Part shown: positions 13,066 through 25,178 of the stretch, piece by piece
Layout: the number at the start of each line of letters is the position of its first letter
Position numbering within the stretch: the stretch's first letter is position 1
Assembly (NCBI GenBank): GCA_903632075.3
Contig: CAHIKZ030001819.1
Location: forward strand, 342,822-406,821
Length of the DNA stretch: 64,000 nucleotides
DNA from: Acanthosepion pharaonis
Lineage: Eukaryota > Mollusca > Cephalopoda > Sepiida > Sepiidae
Direction: 5' to 3'
Translations under genes and position numbers: made by a program
Notes under the pieces: model-generated
Databases searched by the model: none
Seen by the model: only the letters and a program-made list of their open reading frames with translations
What the model was told of the DNA's origin: nothing

Positions 13066-13605
13066 CACCCCAAGCAAGGCAGTAAAGCCACTAAGACACA
13101 AGGGGTTACAGAATGTGGAAGAATTAGGAACAGAAACATTATTAATGGAGAGAAGAAAAAAAAAAGAGTAATCAGGAGGACAGTAGATAACGATTGACAT
13201 TGCATTTAAATTTTTGCAGATTAAAGTTGGCTGGAAAGCATGGAGCTGGAAGGGAGTTCCATGTAAGAGAATTCTGAGAAAAGAAACTGTTAGCATAGAA
13301 TTTATGGTTACATCTAGCCAGCTCAACTGTAAATTGATGAGATATTCTTGCCAGTCTAGTACTGCGCTTAAATTCAAAAAGTCTTGATTAATGGAGAGAA
13401 GTGATTAGTTTTTGGAAGTGTTAAAATTAATAAAGCCAGAATTTTGTCCCAGTTAACAATGGACTGGAGGTAATTTTGGACATCGATTGCCATTTTGACC
13501 TTGTCAGACTGATCAGTCTTACTATCGAGGAAGTAGTATCTGTCGTCGGTGTAGATGCCAAGTTGAAAGCTGATATCATCGGGAACATCATTAATGAAAA
13601 TTTAA
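13066..13605 (-). mobile_element. CR1/Jockey-type LINE copy A, 3' end with internal deletion
   Basis: The low-coordinate end carries the family's 3' terminus (CACCCCAAGCAAGGCAGTAA). Higher up come the C-terminal RT region and, after a deletion near 13385, the catalytic block with a Tyr-Thr-Asp-Asp box near 13545 and the DQSDKV segment. It is riddled with stops and abuts the A/T block at its 3' end. Confidence 0.8.
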
Positions 13606-14155
13606 AACAGAGTATTCTTCTGTATTATTTTAAATTAAATTTTTTTTTGTCGTTTATGGAGTTCCAACAACTGGTGTTGTTGTTGCTGTTGTTGTACTTT
13701 TACCACTTGGGCTAATAATTATTCCATATTTAAAAAAAAAATTTTTTTTTCCTTCTTTCTTTTTTTTCTTTTTTACACACACCAAAGAAAAAAAAAACTG
13801 AAACCAACATGGTTCTAATTTCTTGTTGTCATGTGTGCTGAAGAAAGAAGTATGTTTTCCTACTCTATATGAGTTTTGATCCCTCATCGCCACTGCTATA
13901 ACTCACTTCTAATGGTTATAGCATTATGTCTTGACTGACTACAGTGGAACTCCTCGAACTCACTTGGAGTTTTTTATTTAAGGTGTCTTGCCTAGTTCAT
14001 TTGTGTTACAAGCGGTGTCTTATTTACTCCACAATAGATTGCAAGAATTCTTTGGAGATAATAATGCATTACTACTTTTCCCAAAGATATTTGTGTGTAA
14101 GTGAATATAACAAATCCAACTGGAAATGGAACTTGACTCTCTAATTTCCAATTCC
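13606..14155. other. No gene; unclassified, possible SINE debris
   Basis: Contains a (GTT)n stretch near 13675, poly-A/T runs and a tRNA-SINE-like patch around 13870-13960. Nothing codes. Confidence 0.4.
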
Positions 14156-14199
14156 AAGCCATTATCCATTTATACCACTCACACATCCAAGCTTACAGG

Positions 14200-14312
14200 A
14201 CCTGGAATTACCAAGCGGTTACCCATCTAGGTAATGACCAGGTTTGATGTTGCTTAATTTTAATGATCATGAGAGAACTAGTGTTTGAATGTGATATGGC
14301 TGTAAACCAATA
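14200..14312 (-). repeat. 5S rRNA-derived element, copy 1
   Basis: Read on the minus strand, this aligns with eukaryotic 5S rRNA: the GCCATATCACATTCAAACAC start, the GATCAT..AAATTAAGCAACATC internal control region, and the ..GATGGGTAACCGCTTGG end are all recognisable with substitutions. Sequence beyond the 5S end (AAGCTTACAGGACCTG) resembles the flank of the copy at 44195, pointing to a dispersed SINE-like unit rather than an isolated pseudogene. Confidence 0.72.
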
Positions 14313-14344
14313 AGAACTTCAATGAAAATAATGCTTACAATTAG

Positions 14345-14525
14345 AATGAAACAGCTGAAATTTCTAGGACACCTGATGAGAAAAGAAGGCTTAGCAAAGT
14401 TAACACTTACAGGACATGCTGAAGACAAGAGAAGCAGAAAAAAAATGAGTAACTGATTAAATGAGTTTAAGTGAACAGATAGTAGAATATGTCCTGAAAG
14501 ACTTGACACATAAAAGGAGTACAAA
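14345..14525 (+). pseudogene. RTE-like LINE 3' fragment
   Basis: The plus strand encodes KQLKFLGHLMRKEGLAKLTL followed by a Lys/Arg-rich tail, the same segment as the LINE at 7868-8250, here in the opposite orientation. A poly-A run follows at 14527. Confidence 0.75.
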
Positions 14526-14619
14526 GGAAAAAAAAAAAAAAAAAGGTAAAATGAGTTTCTTTCTATTTGCTAGTTCCATAATTTTTAATTGTTTTTATTT
14601 CCACTCTTTCATAAAGTAC

Positions 14620-15275
14620 ATCACTGAATTTTGATTTGGTTTTTGTCAGGGGATCAATTTACAGTGAATTCTATTTTGGTTATTGTCAGGTAATCAATTT
14701 ATATTGAATTTATATACCAAAGTGGCTCTGAATTTTTATAAAAAAAACTTATGTCTGGTGATGAATTTACAATGCATTTTGATTTGGCTTTTGTCAAGGG
14801 ATCAATTTGAAATGGATTCTGTTTTGGCTTTTGTCAGGGGATAAATTTACAATGAATTTTGATTTGGCTTTTGACAGTGGAATCAATTTTCATTGAATTT
14901 ATATACCAAAGTGTAAAAAGATATTATCCGCCATTAACTTTTATAACAAAATCTTTTGTCAGGGGATAAATTTACAATGAATTTTCATTTGGCTTTTGTC
15001 TGGGGAATCAATTTTCATTGAATTTATATACCTCATTTTTTTTTGAATTAAATTGTTTATCCGCCATTAACTTTTATAACAAAATCTTTTGTCAGGGGAT
15101 AAATTTACAATGAATTTTGATTTGGCTTTTGATGGAGAATCAATTTACAATGAATTTTCTTTTGGCTTTTGTCATGTGATCAATTTAAAATGAATTATAG
15201 TTTGGCTTTTGTCAGGAGATTAGTTTACAATGAATTCTGTTTTGGTTATTGTCAGGTAATCAATTTACATTGTAT
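14620..15275. repeat. Tandem array, unit about 40 bp
   Basis: Variants of GATTTGGCTTTTGTCAGGGG followed by ATAAATTTACAATGAATTTT repeat some 12-14 times, with interspersed higher-order insertions (ATATACCAAAG..CCATTAACTTTTATAAC) recurring every 3-4 units. It lies in the intron or flank downstream of the last recognised exon. Confidence 0.88.
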
Positions 15276-15656
15276 TTATATACCAAAATGACACCCTCTA
15301 CCCACCATTACCTTTTATAAAAACAAAACTTTTTTAATTTTTATAGACTGGAGTGATTAATCTATATTAATATGTAAAAAGAAACATTTTAAAAGTTATT
15401 ATTTCTGGTCAGAGTACCTTTTATACAACTCCATTCTAACCTTAAATATTTGATTCTTAATTGTAAACTTCTAAGTCCAAATCATTCATACCTTAAAATT
15501 TAAGTTTCCTATCCTTTTTAGAATAAACCTGTAATTTTTAATGTTTAGTTAATATTGTTTAATTTCAGTATCCCAAAATCTTTCTATAAATGTTGAAAAA
15601 TGCTTGATTTATGCTTAACATTGGATGGTTTGAAAGTATGTAACAAAATAGATTAC
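15276..15656. other. Intronic or downstream sequence, nothing recognised
   Basis: AT-rich, immediately 3' of the macro-domain exon on the minus strand. No further exon with both splice sites was found. Confidence 0.4.
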
Positions 15657-15922
15657 GTACATAGGTGAGACTGATTTTTCTTTGGAAGCTGATGAAGGCT
15701 TGCTGACATCAATCAGAGAGTTTCCTTTTTTGAAATTGTTTGAATCCTCACTGATTAAGATGAAGTAAGCGTTAAAAACCATTTGAATTTCTTTAATGCA
15801 AGTCTCCTGTAGATCGACAAAATGAACTTCCTTAAGGCAAGAACCAGTATATTTCCTACTAAATGTCTGAATGCCAGCGTAATAACCGTGTGTACAAATT
15901 TCCATTGGTACTCCAAATATTG
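15657..15922 (-). CDS. Exon: C-terminal part of a macro domain (PARP14-type multi-macro protein)
   Basis: Seen: on the minus strand a polypyrimidine run and CAG acceptor end at 15923, followed by an open frame that begins with two bases completing a split codon. Joined to the exon ending at 25430 (also phase 1), the junction reads ALSSA-IFGVP, the second ADP-ribose-binding loop of macro domains, where families usually have SSGIFGFP. It continues through a conserved strand (LKEVHFVDLQ) and helix to the domain end, then a Ser/Lys-rich linker. The donor is ambiguous: AT|GTACGT (exon ends 15661) or TAC|GTAATC (exon ends 15657). Known: macro domains bind ADP-ribose, and in PARP9/14/15 several occur in tandem upstream of an ADP-ribosyltransferase domain. 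Inferred: this exon closes the second macro domain of the gene and splices over a 9.5-kb intron holding the minisatellite. Further downstream exons were not found before the AT-rich block. Confidence 0.85.
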
Positions 15923-15989
15923 CTGAAAAAAAAGAAACAATTACTGTAGTATTGCATTTATGGAAATCAATTTTACAAGAATTTAAAAA

Positions 15990-16665
15990 AAAATCTTATC
16001 GTCATTTATTCTGTTAACACTTTTGTGCAACTATAGTCACCAATCCCTTCCACCTCTATCTGTCTGATGCTGTCCTTACAGCCTCAGCCACTGTTATTCC
16101 AATGCACCTCTTAATATCATCAAACCAAGACATGGGTGGTCAACCCTGGTGCAACTTGCCTTCCACTAGGCCCAGCAGAATGTTCTTATTATTGAAGTTG
16201 CCTTATCACATAATATACCTCAAAGCAATGGAGCTTTCTTAGTGCCATCTGCTCTCTCAATATGTACCTTGTTCTGATTTTAGATTTGTTTTGCGGACCA
16301 GATATGATGTTCGGCACCGCTTGCACAAAAGACATTTTTTTTATTTTCATTTTGCTGTCTTAGAGCTCATATATATCCGACATGTCTATTTGTGAATCAG
16401 AAGGAGTTCTTGATCAAAGCAGTATGACACCCTGCAGAATCTCCTTATTGAAGCCACCTCATTGTATAATATACCAAAAGTAACAGAGCTTCCTTAGTAT
16501 CATCTGCTCTCTCAGTATGTACCTCGTTCTGATATGCACAACTCCCGGCGTTCACCTTTATCAGCAGTAACCAAATATGTAACACTGTCATTAGTCCTCA
16601 GTTTTGTTCAGACCACTGCGGTTATCTATCGTTTAGCTGACTCTTCACTCGTTAGTGCGTGATTT
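15990..16665. repeat. Unclassified dispersed repeat with internal direct duplication
   Basis: Two ~90-bp segments (16186-16276 and 16443-16534) share TTATTGAAG..CC, ATAATATACC, GAGCTT.CTTAGT and ATCTGCTCTCTCA.TATGTACC. It has a moderate GC content unlike the surroundings. No protein motif. Confidence 0.6.
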
Positions 16666-16674
16666 GTTTTGTCA

Positions 16675-17625
16675 TGGGAGGGAGTTCCACAAGTGAGAAG
16701 TGTGAGATAAGAAATTGATAGCATAGAAGTTACAGCTCCATCTAGCCAGCTCAACTGTCAATTGATGAGATGTTGCTGCCAGTCTAGTATTGTGCTTAAA
16801 TGCATACAGTCTAGGTATCATAATGAAGAGTTCATCCAAATAATTACCATGAAAGTATTTACAAAAAAGGTACAGAGAGGCAACCTTACGATGGTGGGAA
16901 AGTGACTAAAGCTGAGCCACCAGATCAGGACCAATAATATTGCTGATTTTTCTTTGGAGCTCTAGGAACATAGCAGAAGCACCAGACCATATATGGCAGC
17001 AATATTCTAAGCATAGATGAATGGCAGACTTATAGATATCCAAGATAGATGTTTTGCTCGACACAGTGAACCAACTTTCTTAGAAGATGATCTAGCAATG
17101 GACTAAATGTAGTTTTTCCACCTCACGTCAGCTGAGAACATTAGCATGAGAAGGCACAGTGAGCTACTTTCTTGGAGGATAGCATCAGCCATGATGACGG
17201 AAGCCAGAGAGGGTCTCTCAGATGATTAACAGGGAAAAGTTTAGTTTTTGGAAGGATTAAAGTTGACAAGCCACCTTTTTTCCCAGTTAATGACAGTCTT
17301 GAGGTTGTTTTGGATATCAGCTGCCATTTGGACCTTGTCTGACTGATCAACCTTACTATTGAAGCAGGAGTAAATGGTAGTTTCATCAGCGTAGGTACAA
17401 AGTTGAGAGCTGATGTTGTCAGGAAAGTCATTAATGAAGTATGAAAGAATGTAAACAAGTAGCCATTAAGAACAACTTTCATTTCATTGATAAGAAAAAA
17501 TGGATCAGCTCAAAAACATACCTGGAGATACCGTAGTTTTTAAACTTGTGGAAAAGAGCTGAATGCCAGATCCTGTCAAAGGCTTTCGAGATGTCTAATG
17601 CTACAACCCAGGCTTCACCATTTTT
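16675..17625 (-). pseudogene. CR1/Jockey-type LINE copy B, reverse transcriptase C-terminal half
   Basis: Minus strand, 17625 down to 16675: the RT palm with LCTYADETTIYSCF (YADD box changed to YADE), KVDQSDKVQ, NWEKRWLVNFNPSKTKLF, a linker, then the thumb and C-terminal segments of the family. Frame breaks separate these segments. It is the best-preserved LINE copy in the window and is followed head-to-tail by copy C. Orientation equals that of the host gene. Confidence 0.88.
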
Positions 17626-17675
17626 ATCTAAACCATGATAGACTCTTTACACATTTATTTTTTTTAATTTTTTTT

Positions 17676-18290
17676 TTAAGCATTTCATCCGAAGCAAAGT
17701 GGGAAGCCACTAGGACGCAAGGGGTTACAGAAAATTTAGAGCAAGATCAGATAGGAGTGATAGAAGAAAGGATGAGGGTAGTGGATAGATCAAGGCAACT
17801 GGAGATGTCAATTGACATTACACTTGAATAGCTGGAGATTATAGCTCACAGGGAAACAGGAAAAGGGAAGGGAGTTCCACAGGTGAGAGGTGCGAGACAT
17901 GAAGCTATTAGAGTAGAAGAGACGGCTACATTTAGGAATTTTTGACAGTGAAGGGGTGAGAGCAGGATGCCAGCCTCATAAGGCGCTGGAACTCATGACG
18001 TCTGGGAACCAGCAAATGCAGCTCCTCAGAGCAATTTCCATGAAAGTATTTGTAGAACAGACAGAGGGAGGCAACAGTGTGTCTGAGAGAAAGTGACTGT
18101 AGACAAGACGCCGGGGCAGGGCCAACCACTAGTACATCAACAGTCGATTTGGAGAAACAAAAGCTGTATTGCTTGTCTGAGAAAAGACCCTATGATGAGA
18201 GATGAAGAACCAATCCAGCATTGATTAGAGCCTCTAGGACCTTCCCCAAAAGAGGCAGAAGATTAAAAGGTCAATAGTTGTATTGCTGGT
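17676..18290 (-). pseudogene. CR1/Jockey-type LINE copy C, 3' end
   Basis: Starts at the low end with the family 3' terminus (CATTTCATCCGAAGCAAAGT), then minus-strand C-terminal protein with SLCLFYKYFHGNCSEELH and VPRRHEFQRL. At the high end comes an upstream RT piece (18140-18290), so the middle is deleted. Decayed by stops. Confidence 0.85.
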
Positions 18291-18560
18291 AATATTTTTA
18301 TTTTTTAAAAATGTATTGCTGATAATAATTTTTCCAAAATAGTATTGCTGGTATTAAAACCTATTTCTATACTTTCATAGTGTTTTGACCCCTTTTGGGG
18401 GAGGGGAGGGTTAACTATTTGCACATAGCTGAGACCCTAACAGGTGCTACCACTCCAGGTCAGGATGAACCTGGGAACATTAGCAATTAAGCAGTGGTTC
18501 CATGCTCCTCAAAACCTCATGATCAAAGGCCTTGGATGTAGTTTATTGTCTTACCCAGGA
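18275..18560. repeat. Dispersed repeat R1, copy 1
   Basis: Matches 32640-32966: TACTTTCATAGTG, TTTTGACCCC, GGTTAACTATTTGC, GGGAAC..AGCAATTAAG, CATGCTC..AAAACCTC and TACCCAGGACA in the same order. Unknown class. Confidence 0.82.
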
Positions 18561-18720
18561 CATGGATGTACATTAGTGATAAACCATGAGAAACTATTGT
18601 ATTACATTGTTCTATGACACATGATCAGTAGTCAACTTCCCCGTCTCTTAATTTACTATACACTTTATTTCTTTTCTGCTTAACATATGCAAATAGGTAC
18701 AATTATATTTATCAATTCAC

Positions 18721-18860
18721 TACAGAAACAAAAGCCATACTGCTTATCTGAAAGAAAACATAGGTGTGAAGTGAGAGGCTTAACCATTTGAGAGTTGATT
18801 AGATCCTTTAGTACTTTGCCAAAAAAAAAAGTAGAAGACTAGAAAGTATGCCAGCATTCT
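18721..18860 (-). pseudogene. LINE fragment D (upstream RT segment)
   Basis: AAACAAAAGCCATACTGCTT and what follows match the high-coordinate part of LINE copy C (18155-18260). Confidence 0.7.
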
Positions 18861-18930
18861 TAAAGAACTACAGAGGAAGATATTAAATAAGCCAAGAAGC
18901 AATAAGTAGTACAATATTATTTTATTACAG

Positions 18931-19056
18931 TGAAGTTCATTCTGTAAAAGGCCTAGGAGTCAATCAAGGGTGAGTGTTACAGAGTAAGAGGCACAATTTA
19001 TATAATGAGATTGGAGAAGATAATGGTTAACCATAGACGTGAACAGATTAAGATTT
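18931..19056 (+). repeat. Dispersed repeat R2, copy 1
   Basis: Shares GAAGATAATGGTTAAC, TAGAC.TGAACAG.TTAAGAT and GGGAAACATCC with the minus-strand copy at 24977-25112, and more loosely with 41290-41425. Its last ~30 bases are the start of the tandem array that follows. Confidence 0.8.
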
Positions 19057-19660
19057 TAGTGATTGGGGAAACATCCAACTGAGAGTCGGTTCCACAAGGC
19101 AGTAGAAGAAATTAGTTCTGAACAATGGGAAAACATCCTCCTGGGAGTCAGTTCCACAAGGTAATAGTCTGTGAGAAGAATCTACTCAAGAGGAAATTAG
19201 TTCTCAACAATGGGGAAACATCCTCCTGGGAGTCAGTTCCACAAGGCAGTAGTCTGTGAGAAGAAGCTACTCAAGAAGAACTTATTTCTCAATGCTGGGG
19301 AAACATCTTCCTGATAGTGAGTTGGACAAGGCAGTAGAAGAAATTAGTTCTTAACAATTGAGAAACATCCTTTTGGGAATCTGTTCCACAAGGCAGTAGT
19401 TTGTGAGAAGAAACTACTCGAACTTATTTCTCAATGCTGGGGAAACATCTTCCTGAGGGGGAGTTGGACAAGGCAGTAGAAGAAATTAGTTTTTAACAAT
19501 GGGGAAACATCCTCCTGGGAGTCAGTTCCACAAGGTAATAGTCTGTGAGAAGAATCTACTCGAGAGGAAATTAGTTCTCAAGAGGAAATTAGTTCTCAAG
19601 TCTGTGAGAAGAATCTACTCGAGAGGAAATTAGTTCTCAACGATGGAACACAGATAGAAT
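19056..19660 (+). repeat. Tandem array, unit about 85 bp
   Basis: Units GGGGAAACATCCTCCTGGGA, GTCAGTTCCACAAGG.AGTAG, TCTGTGAGAAGAATCTACTC, GAGAGGAAATTAGTTCTCAA repeat with spacings of 86 and 84 bp and shorter 60-bp variants. The first unit is the end of repeat R2, so the array seems to have grown out of it. Confidence 0.9.
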
Positions 19661-20640
19661 AAGAGCGGTTTGCTGCAATCCATGTAGCATGGCTGGTCCT
19701 ATCAATGAAGGTTAAAATTGGTGGAATTAAGGAATGTTGTTGTTTGAGCACTTTTCATGAAAGCAACGCTAAATCTGTGAGAGGCCTGCAATATTTTTTT
19801 CTGTGAGAGAGGGGTTGCAGTGTGGAAAATAACTTGTCACCCACAAGGGCATGGAGATGCTTTTGGTTGTATTGTGACTGGTAGGCAAGGACTAGGCAGT
19901 TTGGAGAGAACAGGAGCCAGTTCACAAGCACATTTCATTAGGACAATTATTGAACAATCTTTGTGGGAATCTAGCAGAAACCATGGAAGATGTTATGTTC
20001 ATATCACTCAGTGATTCCATTTTAGGGAGAAAATCAGGCAAAGCTACCCCTAAACAGTTGAGGGGAGCGGGGAGAATATCTAAGTGAAGCATTCTGTTTT
20101 ATCAGCAACAGATGATAAAACTTAAAACTAATTGCTGAAAAGAGAGATTTAGGATTTATTCTTGTTCCAGTTCTCAACAATGGGGAAAATCTTACAGAGC
20201 TGTAGAGTAATCACTAATCCCAATGGGGAAAATCCTCCTGGGCTAGTTCCACAAGGTAATAGTCTGTCTCATTCTATCAGTTCTCAATAAGGACTTTGTC
20301 TCATTGAGGACATATACTCATTATGAGCAGATACAAAGAGGCATCTGTTATGAGTCAAAGTGTCATGTTGGTATAGCTGGAAAAAAAGTGATTCCAACAA
20401 TGGGAAACATTGTCATAGCTGTGAGAAGAATCTACTCGAAGGAAATTAGTTCTGAACAGGCAGGAGTGAACCAAGCAGAAGTTTCACTTGGAATTTCCAT
20501 ATTGGTATAAAAGCATCACTGCCAACTTTCACCCAAGAAGAGACCTCGCAAATTAACTTAATTAAATTTCATCCTCATAAGATTTATTGTCTCAACAATG
20601 GGGGAAAAAGCAAAAAAAGGTAATAGTCTGAAAGACGCTC
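19661..20640. repeat. Scattered derivatives of the 85-bp array in unclassified sequence
   Basis: Pieces of the array unit (TTCTCAACAATGGGGAAAAT, GTTCCACAAGGTAATAGTCT, GAGAAGAATCTACTCGAAGG) recur at 20170-20280, 20415-20460 and 20590-20640 with unrelated insertions. The 60-70 aa open frames have no recognisable content. Confidence 0.6.
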
Positions 20641-20929
20641 GAGAGTAAATTAAATATATAGTCAGTTAAATGCTACACATTCTTGGATGATCATGCCTAT
20701 TTCGATTCATGACTGACTAGAAAGAAGATTTTCTTGCAGTAGGTAAGTTGAGAACATCGTTGGAGAGGTATGAAAGAATTAGTACACAAAAATCTCAAAG
20801 ATGAGACTCAGCAAGACTCGACCATTGGAGTGTTAAAAACTACTCATTTAGGATACATACTTTTATTAAATTACAGGAATATAAAAAGAGACAAGGCATG
20901 GACTCACATCACATACTAAAGAATCCTTA

Positions 20930-23780
20930 GATTTTATTAGTTGTCATTTCTAACAGATTTTGACTGCTTAGCTGTCATTTCAAGAGTTTTCATTCCAAAT
21001 AGATATCAATTGTGTAGTTGTCATTTTAAATAGATTTTGAATTTGTTGCTATCATTTTGAAGATATTTTGACTGCTTAACTGTCATTTGAAATAGATTTT
21101 GACTGCTTGGCTGTCATTTCCAAGAGATTTTAACTAAGATATCTTTCCCAATAGATTTCATTTGCTTAGTTATCATTTTGTCAGCTTAGGATCCATTTCA
21201 AAGATATTTTCGCTGTGATTTCTAGGAGGTATTTACTACTTTGTTGTCATTCCAATTAGATCCTGACTGCTAAGTTATAATTTCTAAAAGATTTTGACTA
21301 CTAAGTTGTCATTTTAAAGATATTTTGACTGGTAACTTTTCATTTTGAAGAGATTATGACTGCTAACTTTTGATTTCTAAGAGATTTTGATTGCTTAGCT
21401 GTCATTTGAAAGATATTATGGCTGCTTGGCTGTGATTTTTAATAGACTTTGACTACTTAGTTGTCATTCCAATTAGATTTCAATTGCTTAGTTGTCATTT
21501 CGAAACAATTTTGACAGCTAAGTTGTCATTTCAAAGAATTTTGACTGCTAAGTTTTAATTCAGAAAAGATTTTGACTGCTTAGTTGTCACATCTAAGAGA
21601 TTTTGACTGCTAAGAATTAATTTTAAGAGATTTTGACTGTTTACCTCTTATGTGTAAGAGATTTTGACTGCTATGTTTTCATTTCAAAGAGATTTTAACT
21701 GCTTAGTTGTCATTTGTAAGATATTTTGACTGCCAATTTGTCAATTCTAAGAGATTTTCTCTACTAAGTTTTCATTTTGCTGAGATTTTGCCTGTTTGGT
21801 TGTAATTTCTGAGATTTAGATTGCTTAGTTGCCCTTTTTATGAGATTTTACTGATTTTTTTAACTTGTTATCCAAAAAGAGATTTTAAGCTAAGTTGTCA
21901 TTTAGCTGTAATTTTGAATAGATTTTGACTGCTAACATGTCATTTAAAAGAGATTTTAACTGCTTAGCTGTCATTTTGAATAGATTTTGACTGCTAAGTT
22001 GTCATTTCTGAGATTTTTATTGCTAAATTTTCATTACAAATAGATTTTGATTGTTTAGATGTCATTTGTAAGAGATTCTGACTGTTAAATTTTCATTTCG
22101 ATAACATTTTAACTGCATAGTTATCATTTCTAAGAGATTTTGACAGTTATGTTGTCATTTTCAAGATATTTTGACTGCTTACGTCACATTTCTATGTGAT
22201 TTTGACTACTTAGTTGTCATTTCCAAGAGATTTTAACAAAGTTTTCATTCTCAATACATTCTGATTGCTTAGTTGTCATTTCTAAGATATTATAACTGCT
22301 AAGTTGTCATTTCAAAGATTTTTTACTGCTAAGTTTTTATTTCAAAGAGATTTTTACTGCTTACCTCTTATTTGTAGATTTTGACTGTGTAGTTGTGATT
22401 TCTAAGATTTTGACTGTTTAGTTGCCACTTCAAATAGATGCCAATTGCTTAGCTGTCATTTCTAAGAGTTTTTGACAGTTTAGCTAAGTTTTCATTTCAA
22501 AGAGATTTTGACTGCTTAGTTGCTATTTCTAAGATATTTTAGCTGATAAGTTGTCAATTCTGAGAGAATTTGAGTGCTAAGTTTTCCATTCTGAAATATT
22601 TTTACTACTAACTTTCCATTCCCTAGTGATTTTGACTACTTAGCTATCATTGTAAGAGATTGTGACAGTTAAGCTGTCATTTGTAAAAGATTTTGGCTGT
22701 TTAGATTTCATTTCTAAGACATGATTGATTAGATGTCCTTTCTAAGTGATTTTGAGTGCTAAGTTGTCATTTTTAAAAGGTTTTGTCTGATAAGTTGTCA
22801 ACTCAAAGAGATTTTGACAACTTAGCTCTCATTTCTAAGAAACTTTGATGACTAAGTTTTCATTATGAACAGATTTTGCCTACATACATGTCATTTGTAA
22901 GAGATTTTGACTGCTACATTTTCATTACAAATAGTTTTTGACTATTTAGTTGCCATTCCAATTAGATTTTGATTGCTTAGTTTTCATTGTGAAGATATTT
23001 TTTATACTACTAAGTTTTCATCATGAAGACATTTTCACTGCTTAGCTGTCATTTTGAAGAGATATTCACTTCTAAGTTTTCATTTTGAGTAGATTTTGAC
23101 TACTTAGCTGTCATTTGTAAAAGATTTTGACTGCTTGCTTTTTATTTCTAAGAGATTTTGACTGCTTTGCTGTCTTTTCTAATAGATTTTTACTCCAAAT
23201 TTTTCATTTCTAAGAGATTTTGACTGTTAAGTTGTCTATTCTGAAAGATTTTGTCTACTAAGTTGTGATTTCTAAGAGATTTTGACTGCTTAGCTGTCAT
23301 TTCCAAGTTATTTTGATTAAGTTTCATTCCCAATAGATTTCGATTGCTTAGTTGTCATTTCTTACAGATTTTGACTGCTCACCTATCATTTCTAAAAGAT
23401 TTTGACTACATAGTTGTCATTCCAATTAGATTTCCATTGCTTAGTTGTCATTTCTAAGAGATTTTGACTGCTACATTCTCATTTCAAATATATTTTGATG
23501 GCTAAGTTTTAATTTCAAAGGCATTTTGATTGCTTATCTGTCATTTGTAAGAGATTTTAACAGCTTAATTGTTGTTTCTAAGAGATTTTGACTCCTTTAT
23601 CAATTCTAAGAAATTTGGACTAATTAACTGTCATTTATAAGATATTTTGTTTGCTTAGCAGTCATTTCTAAAAGATTTTAACTAGGAAGTTTTAATTCAT
23701 AAGAGATTTTTGTCTGCTTAGCTGTCATTCCCAATAGAATTTGATTTCTTAGTTGCATTTCTAAGAGATTTTGAGATTAA
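20930..23780. repeat. Large minisatellite, 31-bp unit, about 90 copies
   Basis: Consensus as written: GATTTTGACTGCTTAGTTGT then CATTTCTAAGA. Successive TTTTGACTG boxes between 21539 and 21662 are 31, 31, 30 and 31 bp apart. About 2.85 kb with 10-25% divergence between units and two main variants (TTAGTTGTCAT and TAAGTTTTCAT). It lies inside the intron between the exons at 25430 and 15922. Confidence 0.96.
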
Positions 23781-24715
23781 ATCATTCTCATTATTTTAAA
23801 TTTTCATTTCAAATAATGTCTTTATTATCTTTCTGTTAGCTGATAAATAGAAAGATCAAGATATTATTCATTAAAAATATATTTGTGAAAGTTTTCATCT
23901 CACAATTCGTGAAACATGCTTTGAAAGCAGAAAGATGCATCTGAATGGTTTGGAAGTCCCAACATTTAGCATATAACAATTACAAATGGAGGCAATGTTT
24001 CAACATTATATTTCTTTCAAAGATAATTTGGACACACTTATTCCAATTTGAATTTATTTTCAACAAGTTGTCGTACTTATTGTATTTGTACATTTTTATC
24101 CTGAGATTGTGAATATTTTAGGAGAAAAACTACCGAGTAAATTTTTTGATTTCTTCATTGATGTTTGTAACATTTTTTTTTTGATGTCAATGAATACTCA
24201 TTATCACTTTTGTAATGCTCTTTATAGTAGAGGCTTTGTAATCACAGATACAACTATAGTACGCTGCTGAACAATGCTTGTGTCAAATGCCTTTGAATAA
24301 CACTTGCACTAATAGTACTTGCTCAATAATACTCGCTCAAATAGTAATCCATATAGTGATCCAAATAGTATAGTTAATAGTATAGAGAAATAGTATAGTA
24401 TAGCGGTCTGTATAGCAACAGAGGATAGAGTAGAAATAGGAATCCATATAGTAATAGAGAATAGAATAGAAATAGGGATCAATTAGATGCCAAGCTAATT
24501 CCCATATATACATTTCCTCTATGGTCACTTAATTCAATAATGGGATCGCCCGTGTTTACTCACTGGTGATCTATGTTCAAACTCAAGTTTCAGCAGTGAC
24601 ACTTTATTCCTATATAACACATTTAAATCAAATTAAATTTTTAACCAATTTTATAACTTTTCATCTTTTTTGCATTTTTTTATTTTCTTTATTTTGCTTT
24701 TGCCAAATGATTGAC
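23781..24715. other. Unclassified intronic sequence
   Basis: AT-rich. 24335-24500 contains a short imperfect repeat of ATAGTAATAGAGAATAGAA-like words. No exon or TE motif seen. Confidence 0.5.
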
Positions 24716-24975
24716 ATGTGCACACACACAAGCAGACACAAATACACAAACGCATATACCCACATGTTTCATACAAAACATACAGATACACACAAACATA
24801 CAAACATATACATGTGTACACATATAGACATGCATAGATACATATATATAGACACACACATGCAAGCATTATATATGCACAGACGTATAGACACACACAT
24901 ATATACACACAGACATATACATTAATATATACAGACACACATATGCACATATAAACACACACACACATACACACA
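24716..24975. repeat. (CA)n-rich microsatellite
   Basis: ACACAC, ATACAC and AGACAC words over 260 bp. They produce spurious His/Thr and Cys/Val frames on the two strands. Confidence 0.97.
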
Positions 24976-24976
24976 A

Positions 24977-25112
24977 GAGGATGTTTCCCTGATCACTACA
25001 ATCTTAACCTGTTCATGTCTAGTGTTAACCATTATCTTCCCCTCCTATTCATACAAACTGCTTCTTAACTTAACCCTCTAGCTGAAGAGGCCTCTGGGGC
25101 CTTGTACAGGAT
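24977..25112 (-). repeat. Dispersed repeat R2, copy 2
   Basis: Reverse complement of the unit at 18931-19056 (shares GGGAAACATCC, GATAATGGTTAAC and TTAAGAT.GTAGTGAT). It abuts the (CA)n tract exactly where copy 1 meets its tandem array. Confidence 0.78.
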
Positions 25113-25143
25113 GAACCTTACTATAAAAACAATACATACACAC

Positions 25144-25144
25144 A

Positions 25145-25178
<34 letters not shown>

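Noticed and set aside
20930..23780. CRISPR-like regular repeat array
   Set aside because: Repeats are contiguous 31-bp units without unique spacers, and the genome is eukaryotic.
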